From Ridgeia piscesae (Eukaryota; Annelida; Polychaeta; Sabellida; Siboglinidae), in the NCBI GenBank assembly GCA_025642075.2, contig JAODUO010000049.1:248001-312000 (forward strand): a DNA stretch of 64,000 bases, written 5' to 3'. How positions within the stretch are numbered: the first letter of the stretch is position 1; each line of letters opens with the position of its first letter. Made by a program: the position numbers and the translations under genes. Below, piece after piece: positions 1 to 11,193 of this stretch. The notes below the pieces were generated by a model that was not told the DNA's origin, did no database searches, and saw nothing but the letters and a program-made list of their open reading frames with translations.

Positions 1-1347
1 GGAGGTCAGTCAGTACCTAGTAAAATGACATACTAATTTTCACGTGAGGCAGTGGAAAAACGTTCTCAGCAGACGCCTAGTTCAGACAGACTAGCGTCTG
101 TCTAATTTAGTCTTTAAGAAAACATTGAAAGTAACAGTGACTAGAGGGTTTGGCTAAGCACAATGTTTTACCAAGTTAAAAAATATATTAGAAAACACCA
201 TGTATTGCACGGTACGTTTTTCCTCAAATTATGTAAGATTCTGTAAAATTTGCCTGCTAGGAAATTGTACACATACATTCAGAACTTCAGCTTACTCAAT
301 TCGTTCTCAAAATCAGATTGGCAGTTACTATTTGAGTAAACCAGTAGAGCTAACTTCTGTGATTCTATTATAACTACCTGTTGGTGTTCCTAAGACGAAA
401 AGAGACACCCACAGCAATCATCACAATTGTATCTGACACATTAACCAATCATTTTAAATTATTACATTTCAAACCACCAATACTGCCCATTACTGCCTGC
501 AATACATTTATAGATAAACTGGCTTCTATAGTAAGAACATAGCTCTTTTCTCATATGTTCACAATGTAGGTTCACAATGTTACTTGGAAAAAGGTGTGAT
601 GTGCCTGTGAATAAATAATCCAAGTTAGCATTCCTTCCCTGAGGAAAACCTCATAATGTTGGGAGAAAGCAAGAAAGGCTAGAACCATGCTGTGAACTCA
701 CAATACCCGGGAGGCAGTAATTGTAAGAAGCAGAAACAATGCTGGAAAGTCTGCCAGAGTAAGGGCATGTTGCATAATCAGAAGAGATGAAAGGCACAGT
801 ATGTAGAGACTGTATGACCGACCACCTGTTGAGGGTCAACCCCTACTGAGATGCTTCAGGTGGTATTACATTTACAGGATGACATAGCTACCTGCAGGGC
901 TATTTAATGAAGGAATACTAGCTGGAATATATTCTTTGTCCCACCCTGCTCATTAATTGGAACAACTGTTCCATCTCCTCATTGTCCATTCATTTGACTT
1001 AACTGATTGGAAATAAAGTCCATCTGTGATTTTTGACCAAAAAAACAGGTAACAATCACCAACAAGAAACTGGCCCCACAAAGAAATATATGAAGATTTC
1101 AAATTGGTCGGTTGAATTAAAACAACACAATTTCAAGGGAAAATGTCCTAAAGCAAGGCATATTTTATAAATGTAACAAAGTTGTAAATGTGCCATGGGT
1201 ATGATTCCATTCAAAGCAGTTAAAAATCCTACACTGAATTCGTCTTTATTTAACATCCAACAGTTTCAGAGATCTTATAAACAAAACGGTTTTTCTTTCA
1301 AATTTTCTGTTTGAGTGGGAACAAATGAGATTCTTTACTCATCAGCA

Positions 1348-1348
<1 letters not shown>
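1..1348. other. AT-rich intergenic DNA, no gene seen
   Basis: No reading frame here looks coding and no RNA gene or repeat array was recognised. The short open frames, for example on the minus strand at 651-839 and 1056-1256, show no motif or codon character. It could be untranslated sequence or an intron of a gene lying outside the window. Confidence 0.4.

Positions 1349-1400
<52 letters not shown>
1349..1400. repeat. (TA)n microsatellite
   Basis: An uninterrupted run of about 26 TA units. Confidence 0.97.
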
Positions 1401-1403
<3 letters not shown>

Positions 1404-1704
1404 TTATTTATTATAGATCTGTAGTTTTGAACTGTAATGAATAGTCATATAACTCTAGAATACTAAAGCTGTGTTTTTCGGTGGCAGCATATTTAGATAA
1501 TTATAATAAACAACAATTTTTGAACCGTAGATCTATAGACTATACATTAGACATATTATTGATTAATGAGTTATCTTACCATGTCCACTCCATCATGGGA
1601 CATGGCGGTGAGAAAATATGACCATTTATTAACCAGATTTTACAAACAAGTATTAAAATAATTCATAATTTTTTGATTAAGCAATTGGGTATTTTTTTTC
1701 GCAG

Positions 1705-1893
1705 GAACATCAAAACTGCATTTAGTAAATTATGAACGCCGCTAAACACGGTGAAAAGGCAGCGTTTCCCGGTGCATCAAGCCCGCTGCTGCTACAACAA
1801 CGTCGTTGCGACAGCCAGACGGCTATTCGATGTTTAGCAGACGCAGCAGAGGCAGTTAACCTGCAATCTGTGTCAGTGACCTCACGATTTTAA
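1705..1893 (+). other. possible exon with a 53-codon ORF
   Basis: A textbook acceptor (pyrimidine run followed by CAG) ends at 1704. Downstream, ATG at 1732 opens 53 codons ending in TAA at 1891-1893. The stretch is clearly richer in G+C than its surroundings, and the peptide is hydrophilic and Ala/Gln-rich. It has no recognised motif and no partner exon was found. It may be a first coding exon, part of an unannotated lncRNA, or chance. Confidence 0.2.
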
Positions 1894-3342
1894 TTTATCA
1901 CCAAAACATTATCATAACACGTCGGTATTATGTAATATTTTCGTAGCACAACAATACACGACTACATTAGCCTTGACCAGTGACATCTTTCATAGTAAAT
2001 ATTGCACTAAATAATTCCTGTGACTCTCGAAAATGCTCCGGGTCGCTAACAAAGCTGTCATGCACACCGCGACTGGGTAGGCGGTCTGTTTCAATCGTTT
2101 GACACCTGCAAACACCGCTTAAATCTTACCTGTGATCGCAGAAATGACCAGCAGAAGTGGTAGGTGATACGTTGAAAGTAGCATTGTATGTCTATTTTCG
2201 CAACACAGGTCTAATCGGTTCAAAATGTATCCAGTGCGCAACCAAAATCCAGCACCGAATTCTACGACGCCCACCAAGCTGCAATGCCGATCGTTCGAAT
2301 TATCTATTCAAACAGCGGTGTGATCAGGTTTACCGGTGCTCGGTATCACTCCGCTGCAGCATGCACGAAAATAATGCGGCACATAACGAGTGCGTAACAG
2401 GCGCACACACTGAGATACCTACTACAGAACAAATATTTATATAAACTCGTCCGTCTATAGCCTAATCGTTATAATGTTTGGCCAATATATTGTCTTTGTG
2501 GTCCGATGTGTATTGAAACTAAGTGTATGGAGAGGACTATTTTATAGGTCAATTACCTCATTGTATATTGCTGCTGGACGATAGCACTTGGGCGCCGTAG
2601 ATGAAAGAGAAATGCATGTGGTCGTTGAATACATTGTATTCGTTCTGCGTTTGAATCGTATAACCCAAATACCTGTTACGTCATGCAAAACAATGCAACT
2701 GCTTGAATTATATGTATTGATGCATGCCATAATTTGTTCAAACATAAACCTTTAGAGTTTAGTACTACACAGCGCAATAGATAAACACGAATTTTAACCC
2801 ACGGCAAAGCCAAAGACAATGATTTGCAAAAGCACGAATGAGGCTGAACTTGAAGAGTTATACGTTGGTTTTGCAGGACGCTGATCCGTCATATTTAGGA
2901 ACCGTGCAAATAAATAATTTCTGCTCTGGCGAAGGACGCTAGGAAGTTGTCGTTTGGCTGGGTGCAATGTTAAAACTACACATAGACATTACAGCTGTCA
3001 TCGGCACGTTTGCGTCATTCATCATTCCAGTTTAGAAATAAACGAGACAACACGGCTATTGAATCAACTAAGTGGAGGGGGTCTACCACAATAAGTTATA
3101 GATGTTGTTTTAAATGTTAACGAAAACAACCAATACAATTATCTTAAAACCTTATTCACTATACAGGCAAGCGTGTGCATCAGCGTGTGGTGTGTATATA
3201 GACTATGTAATTTGATTAATAGGTTCATTCAATATAATAAATCATCTTAATATTGTACATAAATGAATCATTATGTAGCTCTAAAATATATAGAAAATTA
3301 TAAATGTCAAAGGTCTGGGGAACATGTCATTTAGCTCCCCCC
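1894..3342. other. intergenic, no gene recognised
   Basis: The only longer open frame is 2157-2444 (plus). Its peptide is Cys-containing but matches no family I recognise. Base composition is mildly GC-richer to about 2.45 kb and then AT-rich. Confidence 0.35.
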
Positions 3343-3484
3343 GTGTGTGTGTGTGTGTGCTTGTGTGTGTGCTTGTGTGTGTGTGCTTGTGTGTGTGCTT
3401 GTGTGTGTGCTTGTGTGTGTGCTTGTGTGTGTGCTTGTGTGTGTGCTTGTGTGTGTGCTTGTGTGTGTGCTTGTGTGTGTTTGC
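3343..3484. repeat. 12-bp GT-rich minisatellite
   Basis: About ten copies of a 12-bp unit, GCTTGTGTGTGT, preceded by a pure (GT)n run. It makes spurious Val-Cys and His-Thr open frames on both strands. Confidence 0.95.
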
Positions 3485-4049
3485 ACACACTTTCCTGTTT
3501 GTTAAATATATACTATTTTCCAATTATACTAATGTTTTGTTCTGGAAAGAATCCTGCATGTACAACTAACTAAGCAAGGATATAACCATAGAATTAAAAA
3601 TCTACATAAATTATGTGTAAATAGGTTGTCTTGAAATATAGCTAAAACAATCTATATGGTGTACACAAATTGTTGCATTAATTCAAATATTGATAATAAA
3701 ATTTGACAATTAGAGTATCGATAGAGTGTATGTTAGTAAGTTTCAGGGAGTTTTGATTGATCGCAATAAACCCAATTGGAAACAGCATGTTAGTATGATA
3801 AAATTCAAAGTGTCAAAATCTATTGTCATTATGTACAGAGCAAGATAAGTACTTGAGAAATACTCACTGTTCATACTATGTTGTACACTATGCCTCCTAT
3901 TTCACACTGCTGTGAAGTCTGGGACAGCTTTTATAAAGCTACTGTTTACAGTGTTTTTATTTTACAAAAGAAAGTTAAATGAAAGTTTTATTCAGAACAT
4001 TGTACTCAGAACATGGTTAACGACAATAATACACAACTACAAACAGGCA
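3485..4049. other. intergenic, AT-rich
   Basis: Nothing recognisable between the 12-bp minisatellite and the decayed retrotransposon. Confidence 0.4.
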
Positions 4050-5620
4050 AATTTAACTACAATACTATAATCTACAATGTTTGAAGGGGTAAATTTCAAA
4101 CATCAATTCATATTCAAACTTAACATAAGTAAACATCTTTACACATAATATAGATAAAAGATGGTCGGTCCACAACCAAGTATTTCTTAAATAAAAGATT
4201 CTTGCATTTACGTTTAAATGCAGCAACAGTATTAACCATTTAAAATCATCACTTAGAGAATTCCATACTTGCACATCCCTTTACACAAAGAGACATTGAT
4301 CGCATAGCAGAACATTCTAAGTCACGACTGCCTCGCATTGAGTAAGCTATTTTTTGTCTTTTAAACAAATCCTGAATATTTGATGGCAAATAAATGTACA
4401 TAAATGGTAACGTTTTCAGTTTTATGATATCTGGAAATTTTAATACATGTAGTTGTTGGAAAAATTACTTTGTGTGATCCAATTGCCTTGCATCAAATAC
4501 AATTCGGATCACTCTTTTCTGCAGTAAAAAGATATTGTTAGTATTCGTTGGGTGTTTCCCCATATCTCCACACAGTAATTTAAATAAGGCAAAAAGATAC
4601 AATTATATAACATACATTTACTAGTTCTATCAATGCATTATAGCAGTACTTTTTTGAAGCCTGTGGGACACCACATGAAATATTTGCACAGACACAAAGT
4701 TCTTTCTGTTTTCCAGATAACTATTAATCGATTTGAATGCCACACCATGAATACCAAGACATTTCATTTTCTTACATAACAGTTTGTGACTGACTGTGTT
4801 GAATGCCTTTTAAAGTCAATAAAAACACCATAACATATTGTTTAGCATCCAATGATTGGGTAATTCCATCAATGAGATCAAATAATGCGTGACATGTTAA
4901 CATGTTTTGTTGGAATCCATGTTGGCTTGGGCTTATCAATTTGTGTTTGGTATTAAAGCCTTTAAAGGTCTCTAGGACGAGAAATAATTTTTTCTAATAT
5001 TTTTGAGAACTGTTAATTGTGAAATAGGCCTATAATTAATATTTATTCCCAGGCTTAGAGTGGGATAATTTGCTATTTTCTTTTTTCTGTGAATACTCCA
5101 GTAGTGAAAGATAAATTACAAATATACGTGATAGGTTTTGCAATGCAATTAATAACTTTTTTGACTTAGAAATAAGTTTTGATTATTTCTGTTTTCTAGG
5201 TAGTCGTAGATGGAAGCATTTGTTGGTACCATCGTGTCCTTCAACAATTCGGGACCAATGTTAGTAAAATAATGTTTGGTATATCTTTCTAATTAATAAT
5301 GGTCAAATTATTATTAACAAAGTTAAGCGAGGAGTTCCCATTACAGCTTTTAGTACTTTCCACATGCCAGTAATGTCATTTTTCTTATTTGCGAGTAAAC
5401 CACTATAATACTGTTTCTTACATATTTGATCTTTTATAGGCTACTTAGATGTGCTAATGTATGTACCAATTGTATATGGGTTTTTACCTGAAAGAAATGT
5501 ATTCGTATTCTTAGACCTGAGAATACCTGTTAATTTATTTTTATAAGATTTATATCTGGTTTCTGAGATAATTTATCTGGATGATAGAAATGCTTTACAC
5601 AAGTAATAAGGCTAATTTGC
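4050..5620 (-). mobile_element. decayed non-LTR retrotransposon (RT region)
   Basis: Read on the minus strand with several frame changes, this region gives the usual order of a CR1/Jockey-type ORF2. First comes a pre-RT segment with a KKQYYSGLLANKKNDITGMW-like stretch (about 5.4 kb). Then come a NYRPIS-type motif (about 5.03 kb), NMLTCHALFDLIDGI (about 4.88 kb), the catalytic-palm start FIDFKKAFNTVSHKLL (about 4.80 kb), GVAFKSINSYLENRK (about 4.72 kb) and a remnant of the GVPQGS block (about 4.66 kb). A C-terminal VWNSLSDDFK-like segment is at 4.24-4.27 kb. Stops and frameshifts are frequent, so it is a dead copy. The endonuclease part and the 3' tail were not recognised. The superfamily (CR1/L2-like versus Jockey) is uncertain. 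Confidence 0.8.
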
Positions 5621-7119
5621 AATGAGGTTTTTATGTCATACCAATTCATAATTTTTTTATTTTGGTATAATTAAACTGCCATGTTCAAAGCTAAAAATAT
5701 GATCTATGCTGTTATATAACCTTCAATAATTATTTTCTAATAACCATGATTCAATAAATTTTATTACTTTCTAATGATGCAGTTACTAAAATGTTATAAT
5801 TATTACGCAAGTGTTAGGGGAATTGACTGAAAAGTATAGTGTAGTAACTATCTCCACATATTTCTTTGTATTTTTTCACTCGGAACTAAACTTCATTCAT
5901 TCATGCATATACGAATGCACATATATAAACGACCGTTCGCATGCTTCAGTATGTAAATACGAGAACAGTGTGATACAAAATAGTTCTTTCAAAAACATGT
6001 CTACCCGATAACGCTAGGCTAGCACACAGACGGGCTGTAGTAAGGCCGACTTTAGTTTGGGAGGTCCATTTTCAGACATTTCACTGACACGTTTTACTAA
6101 TTACTTTTACTGCATCTCTTGAAACATGCGACGCCATAACTCTACACTCCCTTGAAAAAATCTAACTATACTCCTGTTAAAATCTCCAATTACACACGTC
6201 TGCCAGCAGCAAAGATGATAACAATAAGATTTCTATTCACATGCAAAATGGCTCGAACCAGAGCGCGAACATAAAACTGGAGGCGCCATCTAGTGAATAG
6301 CGATTTCACATCCGCGGAATAGACTTACATCCAATCCACTTTGTGGCGCCACTCTTATAATAGCCACTGTTGTATGTTAATAATAGCAAGCCTTGGCTGA
6401 TATGCTAGCCTACTTTGTTGATTCTTCTATTTTTTAAGGAGTACACCTTAATTAATGTTTGGTCTACGCTCTTAATCTTAGGCTAAGCTTACCCAGAGGC
6501 AGAGCCTAGCATGACTTAAAGTTATAATAGCATGCTGGTGTAGGCACGATTAAAACTTATGGTGAATTCGGGGTTTCCGAATTCGGCCCACAGTAACTTC
6601 GGCCTACACGTCACATCACTTGATGAATAATTCTGATGAATTCGGACTCTGAGCATGATGTTAAATTATCTTGACTGGTGAATTTGACCCACACTGTCAA
6701 CTTGTGTGACCTACGTCCAACCTGAAATTGGATATTACTTGTTTCAATTAGCTAATAGCTCAAAAACTCAAATATTAGACAGCAATTATTAATATAAGTA
6801 TATTGTAAATGACATATTGAGTATAAAATCAATGGTAACATTTATTGTTGAATGTAACCCTGCTAAATAATCATAGTAAGCATGGTAAACCATGACATAA
6901 CTAATAAATTAGTGTATTTAACTACATTTTGATAAATCAACATTAAACCATATAGTAAACCATGATACAAAAGTAAATTAATTAATTATGACATAATAAG
7001 TCTTTTATTTAATGCCTTTCAAATTGTTTATGTAAAACTCGTATATATGCATCTACCATGGATTTATTATTATTACCAAAGACAATTAAGAGAAAACATA
7101 ATAAATCATTAAAACTGCA
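5621..7119. other. intergenic, no gene recognised
   Basis: AT-rich DNA. The open frame at 5811-6011 (plus) has no coding character. Around 6.25-6.36 kb there is a short GC-richer block containing GGCGCCATCTAG, of unknown meaning. Confidence 0.35.
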
Positions 7120-7400
7120 TAGTAAAACCCGGGTTCGAATCCTGTGCTGCGGTGTTAAAACCTTGGACAGGTTTTTTTCACTCTACATTGCTCCAGTTCA
7201 ATCAGCTGTATAAAAGATACCTGGCTATAGACAGCTAGACTGTATGCGTACGAGCAGCCTTCGCGCATTAATTGTAGCATATGGCTGGACGCCTCCCAGA
7301 GAAGTTGGGATGGTGCTTGATTGAACAGGTCTGCCAGGGAAGTAAAGTGAAAGCGCTTTGAACGGTTCTGGTGACTGGTTTGTGGTCACCCCCCAGCCTC
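7120..7400 (+). mobile_element. tRNA-derived SINE, 5'-truncated
   Basis: A Pol III B-box-like GGTTCGAATCC at 7131-7141 is followed by a central SINE-type body (TTGGACAGG, then CACTCTACATTGCTCCAGTT and CAGCTGTATAAAAGATACCTGG). This resembles the tRNA-headed SINEs common in molluscs, where losing the A box is typical of a truncated copy. The 3' part, with AAAGCGCTTTGAACGG near 7.35 kb, probably belongs to the same element. The family name is not known to me. Confidence 0.6.
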
Positions 7401-9084
7401 AAGCAAGTACACACGAGGATTGTATTAGTTTATACGTGTAACCATGTCCCTGGACACCTATTTGCTTACATTTATTTCCTCTCCTTCGTGGTAGCCTTCA
7501 TCTAACCACGACGCGTCTCGACTGATTTTTACTACTAAAAATGTTGAAAGAATTTGAAACTCGATCATTTTATTAGAAAATGTTAATTCTTACGCCAAAT
7601 ATTGGAACCATGAATATTATTTCCATATAGAAAATGTATTTTTATATTTAAAGTAGCCCTCGGATCCCTGTTCGTCCAGCTGGATAGCCCTCCACTTAGG
7701 AGCGCGCGAAACGGCACCGTCCTGGGGCACCAGCCCATCCAGCATAACCTTTTCATTCCCTGGACTGCTGACAAGCGTCTTTGTCGCGTTCGTAGAAATT
7801 CTTCCATGTCGGAGGAAGCTGGATTATCAGAGGCCGGAACCCTGGTCTATGCCAGCCGAGGCCTATCACTCTAGCCAAATGGAAGCTGTCGGAGTAGCGA
7901 TGACAGCCCACGTTAAAAGCAGGTGAACGAAGGCAGTAGAACGTCTACATGCAAGTATAGACAATATTATCATTGTACAAAGGAATCAATAAACATACAA
8001 AACGTATGGTAAAAAATCTAAACATCGCCTTTTTATTAATTGGGCATTATATACCAGTACATGTAAAAAGTATGTAAAATCACACCTGTCAACACTATAA
8101 AACGTTTTATTGCACATTTGAGTCACACGACTCTAATAATAAAAAACTTCAGCATGCTTTTTCCAGATCTACATGTCTTGCGCTATGCTCTGCTAGATGG
8201 TGCTCTTCCAATTGTCTAGTTCATCGCTCCATCGTGACATCGTCTCGCTTCATTGGCTATCTCTTATTCTACTAAGACCACGTCCACGTTTGTCTTTTGA
8301 ATTGTTCAATATTTCAATGACGTCATGTCATCCCTTGCTGTTGCTAGTGACAAATAGCGAGGTGCAACTTACAATCAATCGTAAATTATCCATAATTAGC
8401 ATATATACACTGTTATCAAAATTAGTAAAGTTACATAAAAAATACTTGTCACAAAGTTAATGCAAGATGCGTAGAGCAACACAAACGAAATAGTTATACT
8501 AAATATGGAGATAATACAACCAAATTAGATACTTACAATTCGACCTGTCAGCAGAATTACAAAGATGTCTCCGCCGGTCATCAGTGGGAGTGCATGTCCA
8601 TCCGTTATTTCGTGTTCTACAGATGTGCAATGTCCAGGTCCATTTCCGTCTTCTTAATTCTTCAATCACGTCTGTGACCTTCGCTGTTTATAACTACCAA
8701 TACGTATGATAGTAAAACTAAAAAAATTGATAATTACCTATGACATATCAAACGTTTATAACAAGTATTTTGATTTAAACTGTCTTTAAGCACGACGTTA
8801 GAGAAACTAGCCCGAAATAAAGCCTATGAAATGGGAAACGTCAAAGTGAAAGTTGAACAAATATAACGCTTCCCTTCTTATCTTACAGTTTGGTTTGTCT
8901 TCATGTCCCTAGTGCAGTTTTATTTATTCGCGCAGCGCGTCTATAGGTGTGAGAGTCCTCAATTTGATGAGGTTGTCGCAGTATTTGAAAGAAGAAACAC
9001 ACCCACTAACGCCAAGGCAAACACAACAGTGTTATGATAAACTGTTACAAATTTCATAGCAGAGACTAGGGGGATATTATAAAT
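7401..9084. other. intergenic, no gene recognised
   Basis: A GC-richer block at about 7.66-7.9 kb carries a minus-strand frame (ATG at 7807, 74 codons) with no known motif. It could be an unrecognised exon or an old repeat. The remainder is AT-rich with nothing recognised. Confidence 0.3.
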
Positions 9085-9360
9085 GGTTGGATGTGTGGAT
9101 GACTATTGGCTACGTAGGTGGATGGGTGGATGACTATTGACTACGTAGGTGGATGGGTGGATGACTATTGGCTATATAGGTGGGTGGGTGGATGACTATT
9201 GGCTACATATGTGGATGTGTAGATGACTACTGGCTAGGTGGATGGATGGACGAGTGTTTGGGATGGTGGATGGTGAGGTAGGTGGATGGATAGATGAATG
9301 AATGGAAAAGTGGGTAGGATGGTAGATGGATGGATGGGATGGTTGATAGGTAAGTAGGCG
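9085..9360. repeat. 31-bp minisatellite running into degenerate (GGAT)n
   Basis: GATGACTATTGG recurs with starts near 9098, 9129, 9160, 9191 and 9222, giving about five units of 31 bp. From about 9235 the array becomes a degenerate GGAT/GGTA tetranucleotide tract that abuts the retrotransposon fragment. Confidence 0.9.
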
Positions 9361-9793
9361 GGTGATGTAGAACCATTAATGTGGATGGATTGAGCTATGT
9401 AACTCGGATAGGATTTAAACCCGTCTAGTACATTTTGTTTAACATCACATTGTGGTCCACAGTATGAAATGCAGCCGACAAGTCCAGAAACATCACGATG
9501 ACAATGTTCTGGTTGTTCACTTGCACACAGGATGTCATTCTGTACACAGACAAGGGTCGTCTTGATGCTGTGATTTGGCTTGTATGCAGACTGGTTGGGC
9601 TCGCAGAGATTATACTCAGACATGTGAGCCGACAGTCTCGCAGCAACAACACGTTTATTGTCTTAGACAACAATGGCAAATTGGACAAAGGTCTGTAATT
9701 TTTCAAGGTGGTTTTGTCAATGCTCGGCTTCTTGATTACTGGCCTCACTGATGCTCCCTTTAAGTGAGAAAGCATTGAGCTCGATATCATCAT
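9361..9793 (-). pseudogene. reverse-transcriptase fragment of a non-LTR retrotransposon
   Basis: On the minus strand the encoded pieces are PVIKKPSIDKTTLKNYRPLS, a segment with MSEYNLCEPNQSAYK in another frame, then IVIVMFLDLSAAFHTVDHNV back in the first frame, followed by a weak FKSYPSYIAQSIHING-like continuation. These are the standard RT finger and palm blocks of CR1/Jockey-type elements in the right order. At least two frameshifts and loss of everything after the first palm block make it a dead fragment. It differs from the copy at 4-5.6 kb and belongs to another family. Confidence 0.85.
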
Positions 9794-9874
9794 TCATGCA
9801 AATGTACAATATTTATAACTTATATTTTAAAGCACAGTGTGTAAACAAACCACATACTGAATACATATTCAAGT

Positions 9875-9880
9875 TTTATT
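9875..9880 (-). promoter_or_regulatory. candidate poly(A) signal of the tetraspan gene
   Basis: TTTATT on the plus strand reads AATAAA on the minus strand. It is the first clear hexamer found downstream of the tetraspan stop codon and would give a 3' UTR of about 1.1 kb. Intervening variants were not ruled out. Confidence 0.4.
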
Positions 9881-10956
9881 CATACATTATATAATACATA
9901 TATTACTGACTGGCAAAAAACAGAACAGTTTAATGCCAGACACTTAGTTAAAAGCACATATTATCCAACATTTTGATAAAGATGTGTCTCTTTCTTATAC
10001 CTTGATCATTTAAATATACTCCCCATATTTGTCAGGAATGATAATTTTTTGTGGACGTCTGAGTTCTATGGTGGTATCTCCCTATTAAGGTCAACCTTAG
10101 ACTTAACAAGTGACCCGAATGGAGAGGTGACCACATTGGCAATACTTGCAAGTTCTAAACTCTTCCTATTCAGCTGACTTGGGGCCAGTCTATGCACAAA
10201 CTACCAGTATCATCTATGGGCAAATACATATGACATTTGTATTTATATACACTATGCAAGGTGCACAAATTTACAACAGTGATGCACCACATACAAAAAA
10301 TATATAATTTGAAAAAATGTAAAAAACAAATATTATCTCCTCAGTCTGACATTACAGTACCGTGATGCAAAATGGCCGACCTGTTCATTATCTGAGAACA
10401 CCCGCTGCAATTATATACATATCTCTAGATGTTAATGTACGCATACATACATGGATACGTACATGTCCTGATGCTTGTTTTATAGGCCATTCCTGACAAT
10501 AAATGCTTGAGATTAACAAAATCTTAAAGGCAAGCATCATAATTTCCAATCACAAAAATTATGTATTTTCTATGTTATGTTGGAAAATTATTTGGGTGTT
10601 TCAGATGCATCATTCCAAAAACAAACCTTCCTCAGCTACATTAGTAACTCTGAATTGTTTTTGTTACATCTTGACTACAACTGTCAATTATGCACAAGAC
10701 ATTACCCGGAAGTCTGGGCTACCATGAACGAGTGTTTTTCATAAAATCGGTAATAACTGCTTAGAATGACTCTCTTGGCGACATTAAGTCTTTTTCACAC
10801 AATCTGCCACAACGTTTCTACAGTTGTTCTCTTGTTAGCATCAAGAGTCTTTTTCATATATCGGATGATCGGATCACTGTTTTTAGATTGGCTCTTTGTT
10901 GTCATTCAGAGTCTTTTTCATACCATCTGTCGCGACTGTGCTACTGACAGCTTTCC
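9881..10956 (-). other. probable 3' UTR of the tetraspan gene
   Basis: Noncoding sequence between the stop codon and the candidate poly(A) signal. It includes an imperfect tandem repeat at about 10.78-10.95 kb, in which AGTCTTTTTCA recurs three times with roughly 60-bp spacing. Confidence 0.4.
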
Positions 10957-11193
10957 CTAAAATGTTGGGGGTGGCGCCCCACCCACTCCCCCGATGGAGC
11001 CGTGGGAGGCAGCTCGACTCATGCTCCGGGAGGGGTAATAGCTGCGTGTGCTGGGGGTCATCGCCCCACCACCCCCTGCTGCCGCACTTCGGAGATTGGC
11101 AAGCATCTTGAAGTACTTCACTCGACGCTCCTTTCCGAACAGGTCGTTGATGAGCTCCTGCCAGTAGGAGATGACGCAGATGACTGCTGCCAA
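10957..11193 (-). CDS. tetraspan gene, exon 7 (C-terminus)
   Basis: The acceptor TTTGTCTCCAG is followed by LAAVICVISYWQELINDLFG, the end of the last membrane segment, then the basic and Gly/Ser-rich tail and a TAG stop (10957-10959). Phase 0 entry, 78 codons. Confidence 0.88.
   Translation of the reverse strand: MAAVICVISYWQELINDLFGKERRVKYFKMLANLRSAAAGGGGAMTPSTRSYYPSRSMSRAASHGSIGGVGGAPPPTF

Noticed and set aside
7125..7200. Functional tRNA gene at the SINE head
   Set aside because: Only a B-box-like piece is present; no acceptor stem, D arm or anticodon arm can be drawn.
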